A stretch of 64,000 bases of DNA from Flavobacteriaceae bacterium LYZ1037 (GTDB lineage Bacteria > Bacteroidota > Bacteroidia > Flavobacteriales > Flavobacteriaceae): contig QFWS01000009.1 in NCBI GenBank assembly GCA_003144015.1, positions 1 through 64,000 on the forward strand, given 5' to 3'. A program made the translations under genes and the position numbers. Within the stretch, counting starts at the first letter, position 1. Each line of letters starts with the position of its first letter. Of the stretch, positions 20,601 to 28,167 are shown in pieces. Under the pieces are notes generated by a model, which did no database searches, was not told where the DNA came from, and was given only the letters and a program-made list of their open reading frames with translations.

Positions 20601-21515
20601 CAAACACAAAACATCATTATAATGCAAAGCATATGGATCGTTTTTATTAGCTAAAAAATGCTGTATGGTTTCTTGTTCAAAATCAATAATAAAAAGCCCT
20701 TGTCCATAGGTAGCCAACCATAATTTTTGATATTTATCAACTAATACATCTTGTATCATTAGATTCGTAGGCAAAACATCTGTTGAAAAACCTTTAAATT
20801 GTTTAAAAGCATCATCCGTTTTATGCTTTACAAATAAACCATCGCTAAAGCTGCCTAAATAAAGTGTTTCATCTATCGATAGAGCCAAGGAGCTAAAATT
20901 AGTGTCTTCAAAACCTGGAATTTGTTTAAAGTTATAGGCGTCCCCTTCAATGGTTAAAACACCTTTTGAAGTTGCTGCTAATTGATGCTCCCCATATTGA
21001 ATAATATCGTAAGTATCTATTGTTTTATCTTTAGTTTGAAGCAACTGGATAGTATCTTTAGATTGATTATCAATCTTAAACAAACCACTTCCATAGGTTC
21101 CAATAAAATAATCTAAATTCTTATTTTGAAAAACAATACTTGAATTTTTAAACGTATTAAAAACTTTAAAACTATCTGAAGTTATATCATATTTTTGAAG
21201 AATTCCGGAATTACTGATAATCCAAAGTGTACCAGATTTATCTGTGTAAATTTTTCCTAACTTACTAAATGTTGGCCGTGTAACATCTTCAAATTGAATG
21301 TTGTAATGTGTAAACTCTCTCCCATCATATTTATTTAATCCATCTTGTGTAGCAAACCACATAAAACCCAAACTATCTTGAGCTATACTAACAACACTAT
21401 TTTGTGAAAGACCTTGAGCAACTGTTAACTCCCTAAACGCTACTTGCTTATTACTTTGCGCAAAAGCAACACAAGAAAAACAACATATAAAAAGTATTCT
21501 AAAGTAATTCATCAA
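17631..21515 (-). CDS. Hybrid two-component system (HTCS) sensor kinase / response regulator with AraC-type output
   Basis: 1,294 residues, full length for the family. The order is a signal peptide (CCFSCVAFAQ), two-component-regulator propeller repeats to about residue 660 (DSLGFMWFATQDGLNKYDG, GTIWLGTDGAGLSYFD, and similar), a Y_Y_Y domain (NQYQYRLINNDEQW), and one membrane span near 755-775 (KITYLLLFIIFILSLYNYL). Next are HisKA with H806 in NISHEFRTPLTLI, HATPase_c (GVGVGLALVRDLV), a receiver with D1096 in IIISDIMMPVQDG, and a C-terminal AraC/XylS helix-turn-helix (FSKYMHVSRTQLHRKLK ... VAYQVGFNTPSYFIKCF-like). HTCS proteins usually sense oligosaccharides in the periplasm and activate a neighbouring polysaccharide utilisation locus. 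No SusC/SusD or glycoside hydrolase genes lie in this window. Its targets are unknown. Confidence 0.93.
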   Translation of the reverse strand: MMNYFRILFICCFSCVAFAQSNKQVAFRELTVAQGLSQNSVVSIAQDSLGFMWFATQDGLNKYDGREFTHYNIQFEDVTRPTFSKLGKIYTDKSGTLWIISNSGILQKYDITSDSFKVFNTFKNSSIVFQNKNLDYFIGTYGSGLFKIDNQSKDTIQLLQTKDKTIDTYDIIQYGEHQLAATSKGVLTIEGDAYNFKQIPGFEDTNFSSLALSIDETLYLGSFSDGLFVKHKTDDAFKQFKGFSTDVLPTNLMIQDVLVDKYQKLWLATYGQGLFIIDFEQETIQHFLANKNDPYALHYNDVLCLFKDFTGTIWLGTDGAGLSYFDEYLVKFNVLTNNQMPKDIHVDVIRAIAVNDADIWLGTSGKGLTKINTNNQEPITFTTDNSNLSGNRIMSLLYYNKDLWIGHQTHGLQKVTQTGDIVSFSEIASFTIWKIYEASEGKLWLCTRNNGLILFDPEKGIIKQFNQENSNLTSNNIRTIEKGGLNTFWIGTEDAGVFRLDTNTNSIEDIKIVLNPIKSLYFNKDILWIGTNGNGLIKYQISTKKVTTYTKEQGLPNNVIYGILPDNQGDLWLSSNKGISKFHIENQDVTLENYSNYDGLQAFEFNTGAYFKDANGTLYFGGLEGLNWFNPNQLEFNPTKPKTVITNFEVYNKKRKLEDHLKLKYNENTITFTFSSLHFSQPERNQYQYRLINNDEQWISSGNNNKAHYTNLPPNNYQFQVISSNYDGVWNTNPDTYSFTILEPWYANTLAKITYLLLFIIFILSLYNYLKWRWHIKNQLRLEHEETARLKKLDELKTKLYTNISHEFRTPLTLISGPIDNQLAKPELSKSDKKELSLIKQNADRLLKLVNQMLDLSMLDSGQIKLKVSQGNLGVLLKQIVSAFQYKANKNETEIKSKIQNLDLVWYDKDIIEKVISNILSNAVKYAPKESVIQFEANKQEGMLVVSIINETQHVSKTDLSKLFQRFYQDNTLSEGVGVGLALVRDLVTLSKGTIIANNIDDNKIQFTISLPVNKTAFNETELILNTEEPNSPEFSDNNKNINTDKPTVLIVEDETDIRTFIVSTFKTDYQIIEAANGKIGEEKAQKNLPDIIISDIMMPVQDGIALCHAIKTNELTSHIPVILLTAKVGEENEIEGLKIGADAYVTKPFNSKKLKIRVKKLIESRQQLQKHFSKTLSINPELAITSTEAEFLKRMQLVLDKHITNSEFTSDAFSKYMHVSRTQLHRKLKAITGMTTSEFIRSQRLKLAVELLKKSDATVSEIAYQVGFNTPSYFIKCFKDTYNTTPSEYISNS

Positions 21516-21702
21516 TTAAGAGTTAATTACTTAAACATACTAAAAAAACTGTTGATAAAAAAAGTTATAAAACAGAAGTGAATATAGCAGTCATTAATTG
21601 TGTATTATTTTTCATTTTTATAGAGGCTAAAAAAATTTTATTATGTAGAGAACATTCCAGCTTTTAAAATGATTTGTTAGAACAATATTAAATACTTTAC
21701 TA

Positions 21703-22665
21703 TTAATCATGTACATTAAAAACTTTAAATAAGCCTTTACTTTTTGAGTTAGGAACCTCTGAAATAAATGCATATTTACCTGGTTTTAGATCGGCATAAA
21801 AATAACCTGTACTTCCTGCAGGCATGTCGTTAACACCTCCTAAAAAGATCACCCCTTTAGGAACTGGTGTTATTAACCCTTTTGGGTCTGACCAATCCAG
21901 CCATGCTTCTAAAGTATCTTCATTGGCAGTTTCTTCTAACTTTACTAGATTGACATCGTGCCAAATAAAATTTTCATGTGGTTTTTGGTCTTTTACAAAA
22001 ACAGAAAAAATGTGTTTCCCTTTAGTTATAGGCTTATCATAACTGATACCATCTTCACCAGAAAGTGTTATGTTAATGTTTGCTTCTGGAGGTAAGTGAT
22101 CATTCACTTCATCAGTTACAATAATAGGTTTTGCCATTCCCATGGCTGAATGAAATGTGCCATTTGGCATTTTTACATAACATTCCATGATATAATAGCC
22201 AGGCTCTAACTTAATTGTTGTTATAGCAGTATGTTTAGGCGCTATTAAACCAACACCTCCACTAAAAACAATATTAAAATACCATTGTGGCAATGCGCTA
22301 AAAGCAGCAAACCCTTCTTCAGATTTCCCTTGATTTATTAAATCCATGCCTTTTACAAATACTGGCACAACATCAGTAATCGTGTTTTCTATCGTTTTGC
22401 CTTCAGGGTATTTATCTAATAAAAAGAAATGTGTTTCGTTAGAGAGATTTTGGTACTTAAACGTATTCCACCCTGAAGAAATGGTATCTACCGACTGAAA
22501 TTCCATGCTTCTAGTAATGACATCGATAACAATTGAAGCTTCAGTTACAACTTCTTTTATCTCAACCTGAGGCTCTAAAATAGATTCTACTTTTTTTTCG
22601 TTTTTGCAATTGTAAACAAAAAGAACGACTAGTAAAAAAAGGAGTTTTAATATATTTTTTTTCAT
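21703..22665 (-). CDS. Cupredoxin-like lipoprotein
   Basis: 320 residues with a lipoprotein signal ending LFVYNC (Cys20) and then a Glu/Lys-rich linker. The body looks like a plastocyanin/cupredoxin-type beta sandwich used in Bacteroidota exported proteins: an N-terminal strand pattern (SSGWNTFKYQNLSNETHFFLL) typical of 'TxxGxxxFxxxNxGxxxHxF' cupredoxin-like domains, then LEPGYYIMECYVKMPNGTFHSAMGM, and near the end LKPGKYAFISEVPN. Candidate metal ligands (His in NETHFF, Cys in IMECYV, His/Met in FHSAMGM) are present, so a copper site is possible but not proven. It starts 14 bp after the S74 fibre gene on the same strand and is presumably translated from the same message. Confidence 0.55.
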   Translation of the reverse strand: MKKNILKLLFLLVVLFVYNCKNEKKVESILEPQVEIKEVVTEASIVIDVITRSMEFQSVDTISSGWNTFKYQNLSNETHFFLLDKYPEGKTIENTITDVVPVFVKGMDLINQGKSEEGFAAFSALPQWYFNIVFSGGVGLIAPKHTAITTIKLEPGYYIMECYVKMPNGTFHSAMGMAKPIIVTDEVNDHLPPEANINITLSGEDGISYDKPITKGKHIFSVFVKDQKPHENFIWHDVNLVKLEETANEDTLEAWLDWSDPKGLITPVPKGVIFLGGVNDMPAGSTGYFYADLKPGKYAFISEVPNSKSKGLFKVFNVHD

Positions 22666-22679
22666 TTTTACTCTATTTT

Positions 22680-25481
22680 TTAGTTTTTAACTAATTTCAC
22701 ATGAGTATTTGAGGTGTTTTTCTCTAAAGCTTCTACTCTATCTAAAAGTGTTTGTAAAACTACCGCTTGGTCTGTACTAGCTTGGTTTTGGTTTGCTAGT
22801 AAAGTTTTTAGTTTTATATTTTCTTCTGATAGTGATTTGACTTCCTTCTTTAATTCTTGTATGGCTTTTATAGCTACCACTCCAAATCCTGAATAATTAA
22901 GTTGATAAAGGTCAACTTCTTTATTGTAATTCACCAATTCTGGGTAAATTGACTCTACATCTTGGGCAACAAAACCAATTTGTGATTGGTTATTTTTATC
23001 GGTATTATAATGATAGGTTAAGGGCTTTAACTGCATAAAATTTTGCCAGTTAAAATACAGGTCTTTAAAATTGTCTTTAACGCGTCTATCAGACAAGGCA
23101 GAATACACACCGGAAGTGCTGTTAAAAGAACCTACTGGATTGGTATTACCACCAGCTTTAGAATACAAATAAAGGGAACCGTTACTATTAAGCGTATAAA
23201 AACGCCACCAATTTTTGTTAGCACCTTTGTTTAGTAATTTAAACCCATTCTCAGTCCCTCCATTATCATGATATACTTGAAAATCTGTAGTAGGCTCTTC
23301 ATTATGTTTACCTACAGATGTATAACCATTTTGTAAAACCGTGATTACATTGCTGCGATCTGCTGTACCAGTACCATTTCCTACTTGAAACAATGTTTGA
23401 GATGATATATTAGCGTCATTATACCTGCCTATTACTGTAGAATAATAATCGTCTGCTATGGTTCCATATCCAAATGCCATAGAATTACTTGCTGAAGCAT
23501 TTGCATACACCCCTATAGCTACAGAGTTTTCTCCAGCAGCATCAGAATTAAATCCGAACGCCATTGAACCATATGCTGAAGCATTTGCGTAAGTTCCCAT
23601 TGCAATTGAACTAATCCCAGTTGCACTTGGCTCATTACCTATTGAAAATGAATTAATTCCCAATGCTCCGTTTGTGTCTGAAGCATAAAAAGAGTAACTT
23701 AAATCAACAGCATTCGATCCTATATTTCCATATTTTTCAGGATCTCTACCTTTTAACCTCCAACCTATACCATTACCTTCATCTATAGCTTCTAAACCAG
23801 TTGCTGTTGATGCATTTACTTCTAAATACTCTTTAGTAATTAGCGCTTTATCATCAGTAATTTCTGAAATATCTAAACTTGGAGCAGTAATAGTACCATT
23901 TGAATCTATGTTAAAAGCATTACTTCTAGTACTCGTACTGCCACCATTACCAACTTGAAATAAAGACGTTGTAGATGTTGTATTATCGTTAAATGTTCCC
24001 ACAACTGTTGAATATATATCATCTGCTATTGTTCCCCGTCCCATTGCTGTGGCACTTCTACTAGAGGCATTTGTTGTTTCCCCTATTGCTGTTGAATTTA
24101 TTCCAGAAGCTACTGTAAAAGATCCTATTGCAGTTGAAGTTGAACCAGATGCTAATGTACCGTAACCCATAGCTGTAGAATAACTTTCAGATGCAGTCGT
24201 TTGAAAACCCATAGCTGTAGAAACATCATTAGACGCAATTGTTTCTCTTCCCATTGCTGTGGAATAATCTCCAGAAGCATTATTAATCATACCTAATGCT
24301 GTTGACGTATTTCCTGAAGCAATAGCTCTTCTTCCAACAGCAAATGAGTTATTACCTGTAGCACCATTAGTTGTAGAATTGATATCGCTAAATGAAACAT
24401 CAATACTATTCAATCCTATACTACCATAATTGTTAGAATTCCTACCTATCATTCTCCAACCTATGCCATTCCCTTCATCTAAAGCTTCCAAACCTGTAGG
24501 ATTACTACCAGAACCACCTCCAGAATAGTTAGCATCTGCAAACTCTTTAGTAATTAAAGCTTTATCATCTGTTATTTCTGCTATGTCGAAGCTTGGTGCT
24601 GTAATTATCCCATCATTATCAACCACAAAAGCATTAGATCGATTATTGGTATTTGTACCATTCCCTATTTGAAAAAGAGTATTACTTGCTGTTGTGTTAT
24701 CATTAAAAATTCCCAACACCAAACTATTTTGATCATCGGCTATGGTACTGCTTCCAAATGCTGTTGAGTATGGAGCTGATGCTGTTGTATAAAAACCAGC
24801 TGTTGTTGAAAATAACCCCGATGCTGTGGTTACATTTCCCATAGCTGTTGCATATTGTCCAGACGCAGTTGAATTATAGCCCATAGCTACCGATCCATTA
24901 CCTGCTGAAGTGTATTGACCCATGGCAACTGATCCTGTGCCATAAGCGCCAAGTCCTGCGTCATAACCTGCATCTCCTCCATAACTTAAATCGACTGCTC
25001 TATTTCCAATATTATTATAATATGTAGCATCTGTACCTACTATTCGCCAACCAATACCATTACCTTCATCTAGAGCTTCTAAACCAGTAGCATTCCCACC
25101 AGAACCCGAAGTTTCGGCATAAAGTGCATAAGGCACTGCCATAAATTGTGTAGATCCTAAATCTACCAAGCCAGAACCAGTATCTATTTGTACGTTTAAG
25201 AAATGGTCGTCTGTTCCCCAGTTTATAGAAGAAAAGTCATCCGATGTAGTGCCTTCACCAATATTCAGAACGATTAATCCATGAGCATCTGTTGTTGGTG
25301 CATGAGTTTCTTGGTAAACGTTTGTTGTTCCTTCTAAAATAGCTAATTGTACGTCTATGGTTTGGTTCGCTATGACATTGCCTAAATTATCTTTTATGAT
25401 GGCTTTGTAGTTTATAGCCTGTTGTGCAAAACTTATTACTGAAATTAATAAGGTGATGAGTAATGTGATGAGATGTTTCAT
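22680..25481 (-). CDS. Largest YadA-head / Peptidase_S74 surface fibre protein, three cassettes
   Basis: 933 residues. Signal peptide (ISVISFAQ) and INYKA module occupy residues 1-125. Three consecutive cassettes follow at about 132-313, 329-551 and 561-720, each opening TGLEA(L/I)DEGNGIGWR. The first two close with TAPS(F/L)DI(A/S)EITDDKALITKE. Within each are Hep_Hag/YadA-type repeats (SGQYATAMGNVTTASG, SESYSTAMGYGTLASG, ASASNSMAFG). The C-terminal Peptidase_S74 domain starts SDRRVK at S797, with the Ser|Asp site and Lys802 in place, then IGFVAQDVESIYPELV and IKAIQELKKEV leading into a coiled coil. It is separated from the other five paralogues by about 10 kb and precedes the cupredoxin-like lipoprotein by 14 bp. 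Element B of the direct-repeat motif is 135-170 bp upstream of its start. Confidence 0.82.
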   Translation of the reverse strand: MKHLITLLITLLISVISFAQQAINYKAIIKDNLGNVIANQTIDVQLAILEGTTNVYQETHAPTTDAHGLIVLNIGEGTTSDDFSSINWGTDDHFLNVQIDTGSGLVDLGSTQFMAVPYALYAETSGSGGNATGLEALDEGNGIGWRIVGTDATYYNNIGNRAVDLSYGGDAGYDAGLGAYGTGSVAMGQYTSAGNGSVAMGYNSTASGQYATAMGNVTTASGLFSTTAGFYTTASAPYSTAFGSSTIADDQNSLVLGIFNDNTTASNTLFQIGNGTNTNNRSNAFVVDNDGIITAPSFDIAEITDDKALITKEFADANYSGGGSGSNPTGLEALDEGNGIGWRMIGRNSNNYGSIGLNSIDVSFSDINSTTNGATGNNSFAVGRRAIASGNTSTALGMINNASGDYSTAMGRETIASNDVSTAMGFQTTASESYSTAMGYGTLASGSTSTAIGSFTVASGINSTAIGETTNASSRSATAMGRGTIADDIYSTVVGTFNDNTTSTTSLFQVGNGGSTSTRSNAFNIDSNGTITAPSLDISEITDDKALITKEYLEVNASTATGLEAIDEGNGIGWRLKGRDPEKYGNIGSNAVDLSYSFYASDTNGALGINSFSIGNEPSATGISSIAMGTYANASAYGSMAFGFNSDAAGENSVAIGVYANASASNSMAFGYGTIADDYYSTVIGRYNDANISSQTLFQVGNGTGTADRSNVITVLQNGYTSVGKHNEEPTTDFQVYHDNGGTENGFKLLNKGANKNWWRFYTLNSNGSLYLYSKAGGNTNPVGSFNSTSGVYSALSDRRVKDNFKDLYFNWQNFMQLKPLTYHYNTDKNNQSQIGFVAQDVESIYPELVNYNKEVDLYQLNYSGFGVVAIKAIQELKKEVKSLSEENIKLKTLLANQNQASTDQAVVLQTLLDRVEALEKNTSNTHVKLVKN

Positions 25482-25881
25482 AACTTTATGTGTTACTTGT
25501 AGATGTTATAATTAATTTATTGAATAGATTTATTAATAAAAACCCTCTCTAAGCGGTAATGATTCAAGTAGATATCTAATGTTTAGTAAAAGTAGAGGTA
25601 AACAAATAAGAAGTATAACACGTATGTTACAAAAGGTGCAACTATTGTTACATTTAAAATAAAAATTTGAATGTAAGCAGTGACACCTCTATAAAAAAAT
25701 AATAAAACACGTTTTAGTGCTTTAGTAATTTACGATTGCAAATTCTATTTAAAACACACTGAAATTATGAGGAGAATTTAGTATTAGAATGTTATAAAAA
25801 AAACAATTCAATACCATTATATGTAAAAGGTAAAAAATACATGATTCTGTTGCCAGTAGATTAATTGCTAATTTGGAATTT
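25482..25881. other. 400-bp AT-rich intergenic region
   Basis: No gene was found. The region separates the S74 fibre gene (start at 25481) from the end of the aminotransferase gene and should hold the promoter of the former. The only structure seen is the direct-repeat element at 25616-25651. No convincing TAnnTTTG element was found on the minus strand. Confidence 0.6.
25616..25651. promoter_or_regulatory. Direct-repeat element TGTTAC, period 21 bp (element B)
   Basis: TGTTACA begins at 25625 and at 25646, 21 bp apart. The block TAACA..TATGT(T)AC AAAA...ACTATTGTTACA aligns with 2461-2494. In element A both half-sites read TGTAAC, here both read TGTTAC; the two halves have changed together, which argues for a functional pair. 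It lies about 145-170 bp upstream of the fibre gene start at 25481. Confidence 0.4.
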
Positions 25882-27075
25882 TTAAAGACTATTCTTAATA
25901 GCCTCAACCATCTTTTCCAATCGTACTTTAACTTCTGCTTCGGTCCAAGATAATTTTATTAAACAGGAAATGTTTCTTCCAATATAATGGTCTGATTGTT
26001 CAAAAGTTTTCGTTTGAAGATAATGAAGTCCGTCTTTCACCTCTTGAGATAAAGGGTACAACGTTTTTAACTTTTTAAGATGTTGCCACTCACGAATATA
26101 ATGCCAACTATTATCGTAATAATGAAAACAGGCATCTACTCCAGCTTCTTTTAATGCAGCAGACGCTTTTCTGGTTGTTTCTAAATTTGGCAAAAAGAAA
26201 CTTAAAAACGAATAACTTTCTTCACCTCCTATTGGAACAGTTCTAAAAGTAACCTCAGGAATTGTTGAAAGTCCTTCACGAAAAATGGTATAGTTTTTCT
26301 TTTGAATGGCTACAAACTCATCCAAACGTCTTAATTGAGCTAATCCAACAGCTGCATGCAATTCTGAAATTCTAAAGTTATATCCTAAAAACGGGTGGGT
26401 TTCTGCACCACGATCATTGCCTTTATGATCGTGACCATGATCTGAAAAATGGTCTGCATGGGTATAGAATTTTTCATTATTTGTTAAGACTGCTCCTCCT
26501 TCACCAGCTGTAATAATTTTCACAAAGTCTAATGATAAACAACCCAAATCACCAATACTACCAAGAGGCTTACCATTGTATGTTGCTCCTGTTGCCTGCG
26601 AAGAATCTTCTATCAAAAGCAAATGATGCTCTTTACAAATGGCTTGCAATGCATCCATATTTGCCATACTACCACACATGTGTACTGGCATGATGGCTTT
26701 TGTTTTTGGAGTTATTGCTGCCTTTACAGCTTTTGGGTCTAATGTTAAGGTATCATCAATATCTACTAAAATAGGAACGGCTCCAAGCATCATGATAGCT
26801 TCAAAACTAGCCACAAAAGTAAAGGTTGGCATAATAACTTCATCTCCAGATCCAATACCAGCAGATGCTAATGCTACAGAAACTGCTGCTGTTCCACTAG
26901 ATACTAACTGAGCATGTTTTACTTGTAATTGATTTTCAAGTTCGAGTTCGAGTTCTTTAGCTTTCCAATGACCATTTCGTATTCCATCAAAACCATAGCG
27001 CATTAAAACACCATTGTCTAAAACATCGTTTAATTCGTTTCGTTCTTTATCTCCAAATAATTCAAATCCTGGCAT
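25882..27075 (-). CDS. DegT/DnrJ/EryC1 aminotransferase, KdnA-like
   Basis: 397 residues, typical length for PLP-dependent sugar aminotransferases of fold type I. Recognisable elements are VSSGTAAVSVALASAGIGSGDEV, PVHMCGSMANMDA, EDSSQATGATYNG and the Schiff-base Lys186 in SLDFVKIITAGEGG. The opening MPGFELFG and the block SDHGHDHKGNDRGAE followed by NFRISELHAAVGLAQL closely resemble Shewanella KdnA as I remember it. KdnA is the 8-amino-3,8-dideoxy-manno-octulosonate transaminase that makes the Kdo8N of some lipopolysaccharide cores. The oxidase partner KdnB is not adjacent: the neighbour 28 bp upstream is a nitroreductase. A related sugar aminotransferase with another substrate remains possible, so no symbol is given. 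Confidence 0.75.
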   Translation of the reverse strand: MPGFELFGDKERNELNDVLDNGVLMRYGFDGIRNGHWKAKELELELENQLQVKHAQLVSSGTAAVSVALASAGIGSGDEVIMPTFTFVASFEAIMMLGAVPILVDIDDTLTLDPKAVKAAITPKTKAIMPVHMCGSMANMDALQAICKEHHLLLIEDSSQATGATYNGKPLGSIGDLGCLSLDFVKIITAGEGGAVLTNNEKFYTHADHFSDHGHDHKGNDRGAETHPFLGYNFRISELHAAVGLAQLRRLDEFVAIQKKNYTIFREGLSTIPEVTFRTVPIGGEESYSFLSFFLPNLETTRKASAALKEAGVDACFHYYDNSWHYIREWQHLKKLKTLYPLSQEVKDGLHYLQTKTFEQSDHYIGRNISCLIKLSWTEAEVKVRLEKMVEAIKNSL

Positions 27076-27103
27076 AGTTTCTTTATTAATTTTTAAAATT
27101 AAA

Positions 27104-27736
27104 TTAATTATAGTGAATTACAGAGTTTGGTAATTCTTTTCTAACTTTTTTAAAATCGGCAAACATATCATCCTCGTCTCGATAACCAATTGGCAACAAT
27201 AAAACGGATTTTAATCCTCGTTGTTTTAGCCCTAAAATTTCATCGTATTTTTCAGGAGCAAAACCTTCCATTGGACAAGAATCAATACCTTCCAAAGCAC
27301 AAACAGTCAACAGATTACCCATAGCTAAATACGCTTGTTTGGTTGCCCATACTTCAATTTCTTCCAAAGGTTTATTTTCAAAATCTGAAATTAAAAAATC
27401 TTGAAATGGTTTTAAGATGTTTTTGGGGGTTTGACGTAATTTATGAACCCGATTAAAATATTCTAAAACAAATTCTTCATCTATATTGGTTTCAATACAA
27501 AAAACTAGAACATGCGATGCTTGTGCTATTTGTAATTGATTCATGGAATGTTCAACCAACTTTAATTGTAATTTTTTATCTTTTATAACAACCAATTTAA
27601 TAGGTTGTAACCCATACGAAGTAGCAGTTAAATTAAACGCTTGACAAAGCACACTTAACTTTTCTTCAGGTAAATATTTAGTAGAATTAAATGATTTAGT
27701 GGCATATCGCCATTGCAATTGATGTATTATATCCAT
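27104..27736 (-). CDS. NAD(P)H-dependent nitroreductase family protein (FMN)
   Basis: 210 residues, normal for NfsB/FRP-type oxidoreductases. The N-terminal phosphate-binding pattern RYATKSFN, the segment LTATSYGLQPIKLVVI, then QAYLAMGNLLTVCALEGIDSCPMEGF and the closing LLLPIGYRDEDD are typical. These enzymes are FMN-binding cytosolic dimers that reduce nitroaromatics, quinones or flavins with NAD(P)H; the natural substrate cannot be told from sequence. It is followed by the KdnA-like aminotransferase 28 bp downstream and transcribed away from tRNA-Ser. A candidate promoter lies just upstream. Confidence 0.88.
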   Translation of the reverse strand: MDIIHQLQWRYATKSFNSTKYLPEEKLSVLCQAFNLTATSYGLQPIKLVVIKDKKLQLKLVEHSMNQLQIAQASHVLVFCIETNIDEEFVLEYFNRVHKLRQTPKNILKPFQDFLISDFENKPLEEIEVWATKQAYLAMGNLLTVCALEGIDSCPMEGFAPEKYDEILGLKQRGLKSVLLLPIGYRDEDDMFADFKKVRKELPNSVIHYN

Positions 27737-27758
27737 TTCATTTCAATAATAAGAATAG

Positions 27759-27786
27759 CAAAAATACTACTTGCATTTTGTTTCAA
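27759..27786 (-). promoter_or_regulatory. Candidate promoter of the nitroreductase gene
   Basis: On the minus strand the -7 element reads TATTTTTG (27766-27759), matching TAnnTTTG, about 23 nt before the start codon. A TTG at 27786-27784 is a possible -33 element, but the 17-nt spacing is shorter than the usual ~19-21. Confidence 0.4.
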
Positions 27787-27849
27787 CTAGCAGATAATCA
27801 AAATATTCTTTGATCTTTAAAAAATCTTTAAAAATTTTCAGTTTATTTA

Positions 27850-27881
27850 TTTGAAAGAATCAAAAAAGGGTTCTATATTTG
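27850..27881 (+). promoter_or_regulatory. Promoter of tRNA-Ser
   Basis: TTTG (27850-27853), a 20-nt spacer, then TATATTTG (27874-27881). This is a near-ideal Bacteroidota sigma-A promoter (TTTG-N19/21-TAnnTTTG), placed about 36 nt before the mature tRNA. Confidence 0.75.
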
Positions 27882-27916
27882 CACCCGCAATTAGGGATAC
27901 CTAATGAGACACTCAA

Positions 27917-28001
27917 GGAGAAATGGCAGAGTGGTCGAATGCGGCAGTCTTGAAAACTGTTGAGGGTCACACCTCCGGGGGTTCGAATCCCTCTTTCTCC
28001 G
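27917..28001 (+). tRNA. tRNA-Ser (anticodon TGA)
   Basis: The acceptor strands GGAGAAA (27917-27923) and TTTCTCC (27994-28000) pair fully. The anticodon loop CTTGAAA gives TGA. A long variable arm typical of tRNA-Ser (TGAGGGTCACACCTCCGG region) and the T-loop GGTTCGAATCC are present. The discriminator is G at 28001; CCA is not encoded. Confidence 0.95.
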
Positions 28002-28004
28002 CTG

Positions 28005-28046
28005 AAACCCTTGTAAATATTTGATTTACAAGGGTTTGTTTTTTTT
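28005..28046 (+). terminator. Intrinsic terminator after tRNA-Ser
   Basis: A perfect 14-bp stem (AAACCCTTGTAAAT at 28005-28018 with its complement at 28024-28037), a 5-nt loop and a following T tract (28039-28046) form a strong rho-independent terminator just behind the tRNA. Confidence 0.9.
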
Positions 28047-28141
28047 GTTACATTTTAGTTGACAGTTTAATTTTAAAAATTAAATCGATTTAGCTGTACA
28101 ATATTTATCAATCTCTTAATGGTCAATTTTTAAACTTTGTT

Positions 28142-28149
28142 TACATTTG
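28142..28149 (+). promoter_or_regulatory. Candidate -7 element for the exported-protein run
   Basis: TACATTTG fits TAnnTTTG and lies 18 nt before the ATG at 28168. No clear TTG is found at the expected -33 distance, so confidence is limited. Confidence 0.4.
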
Positions 28150-28167
28150 ATGGTTAAATAAATTAAT

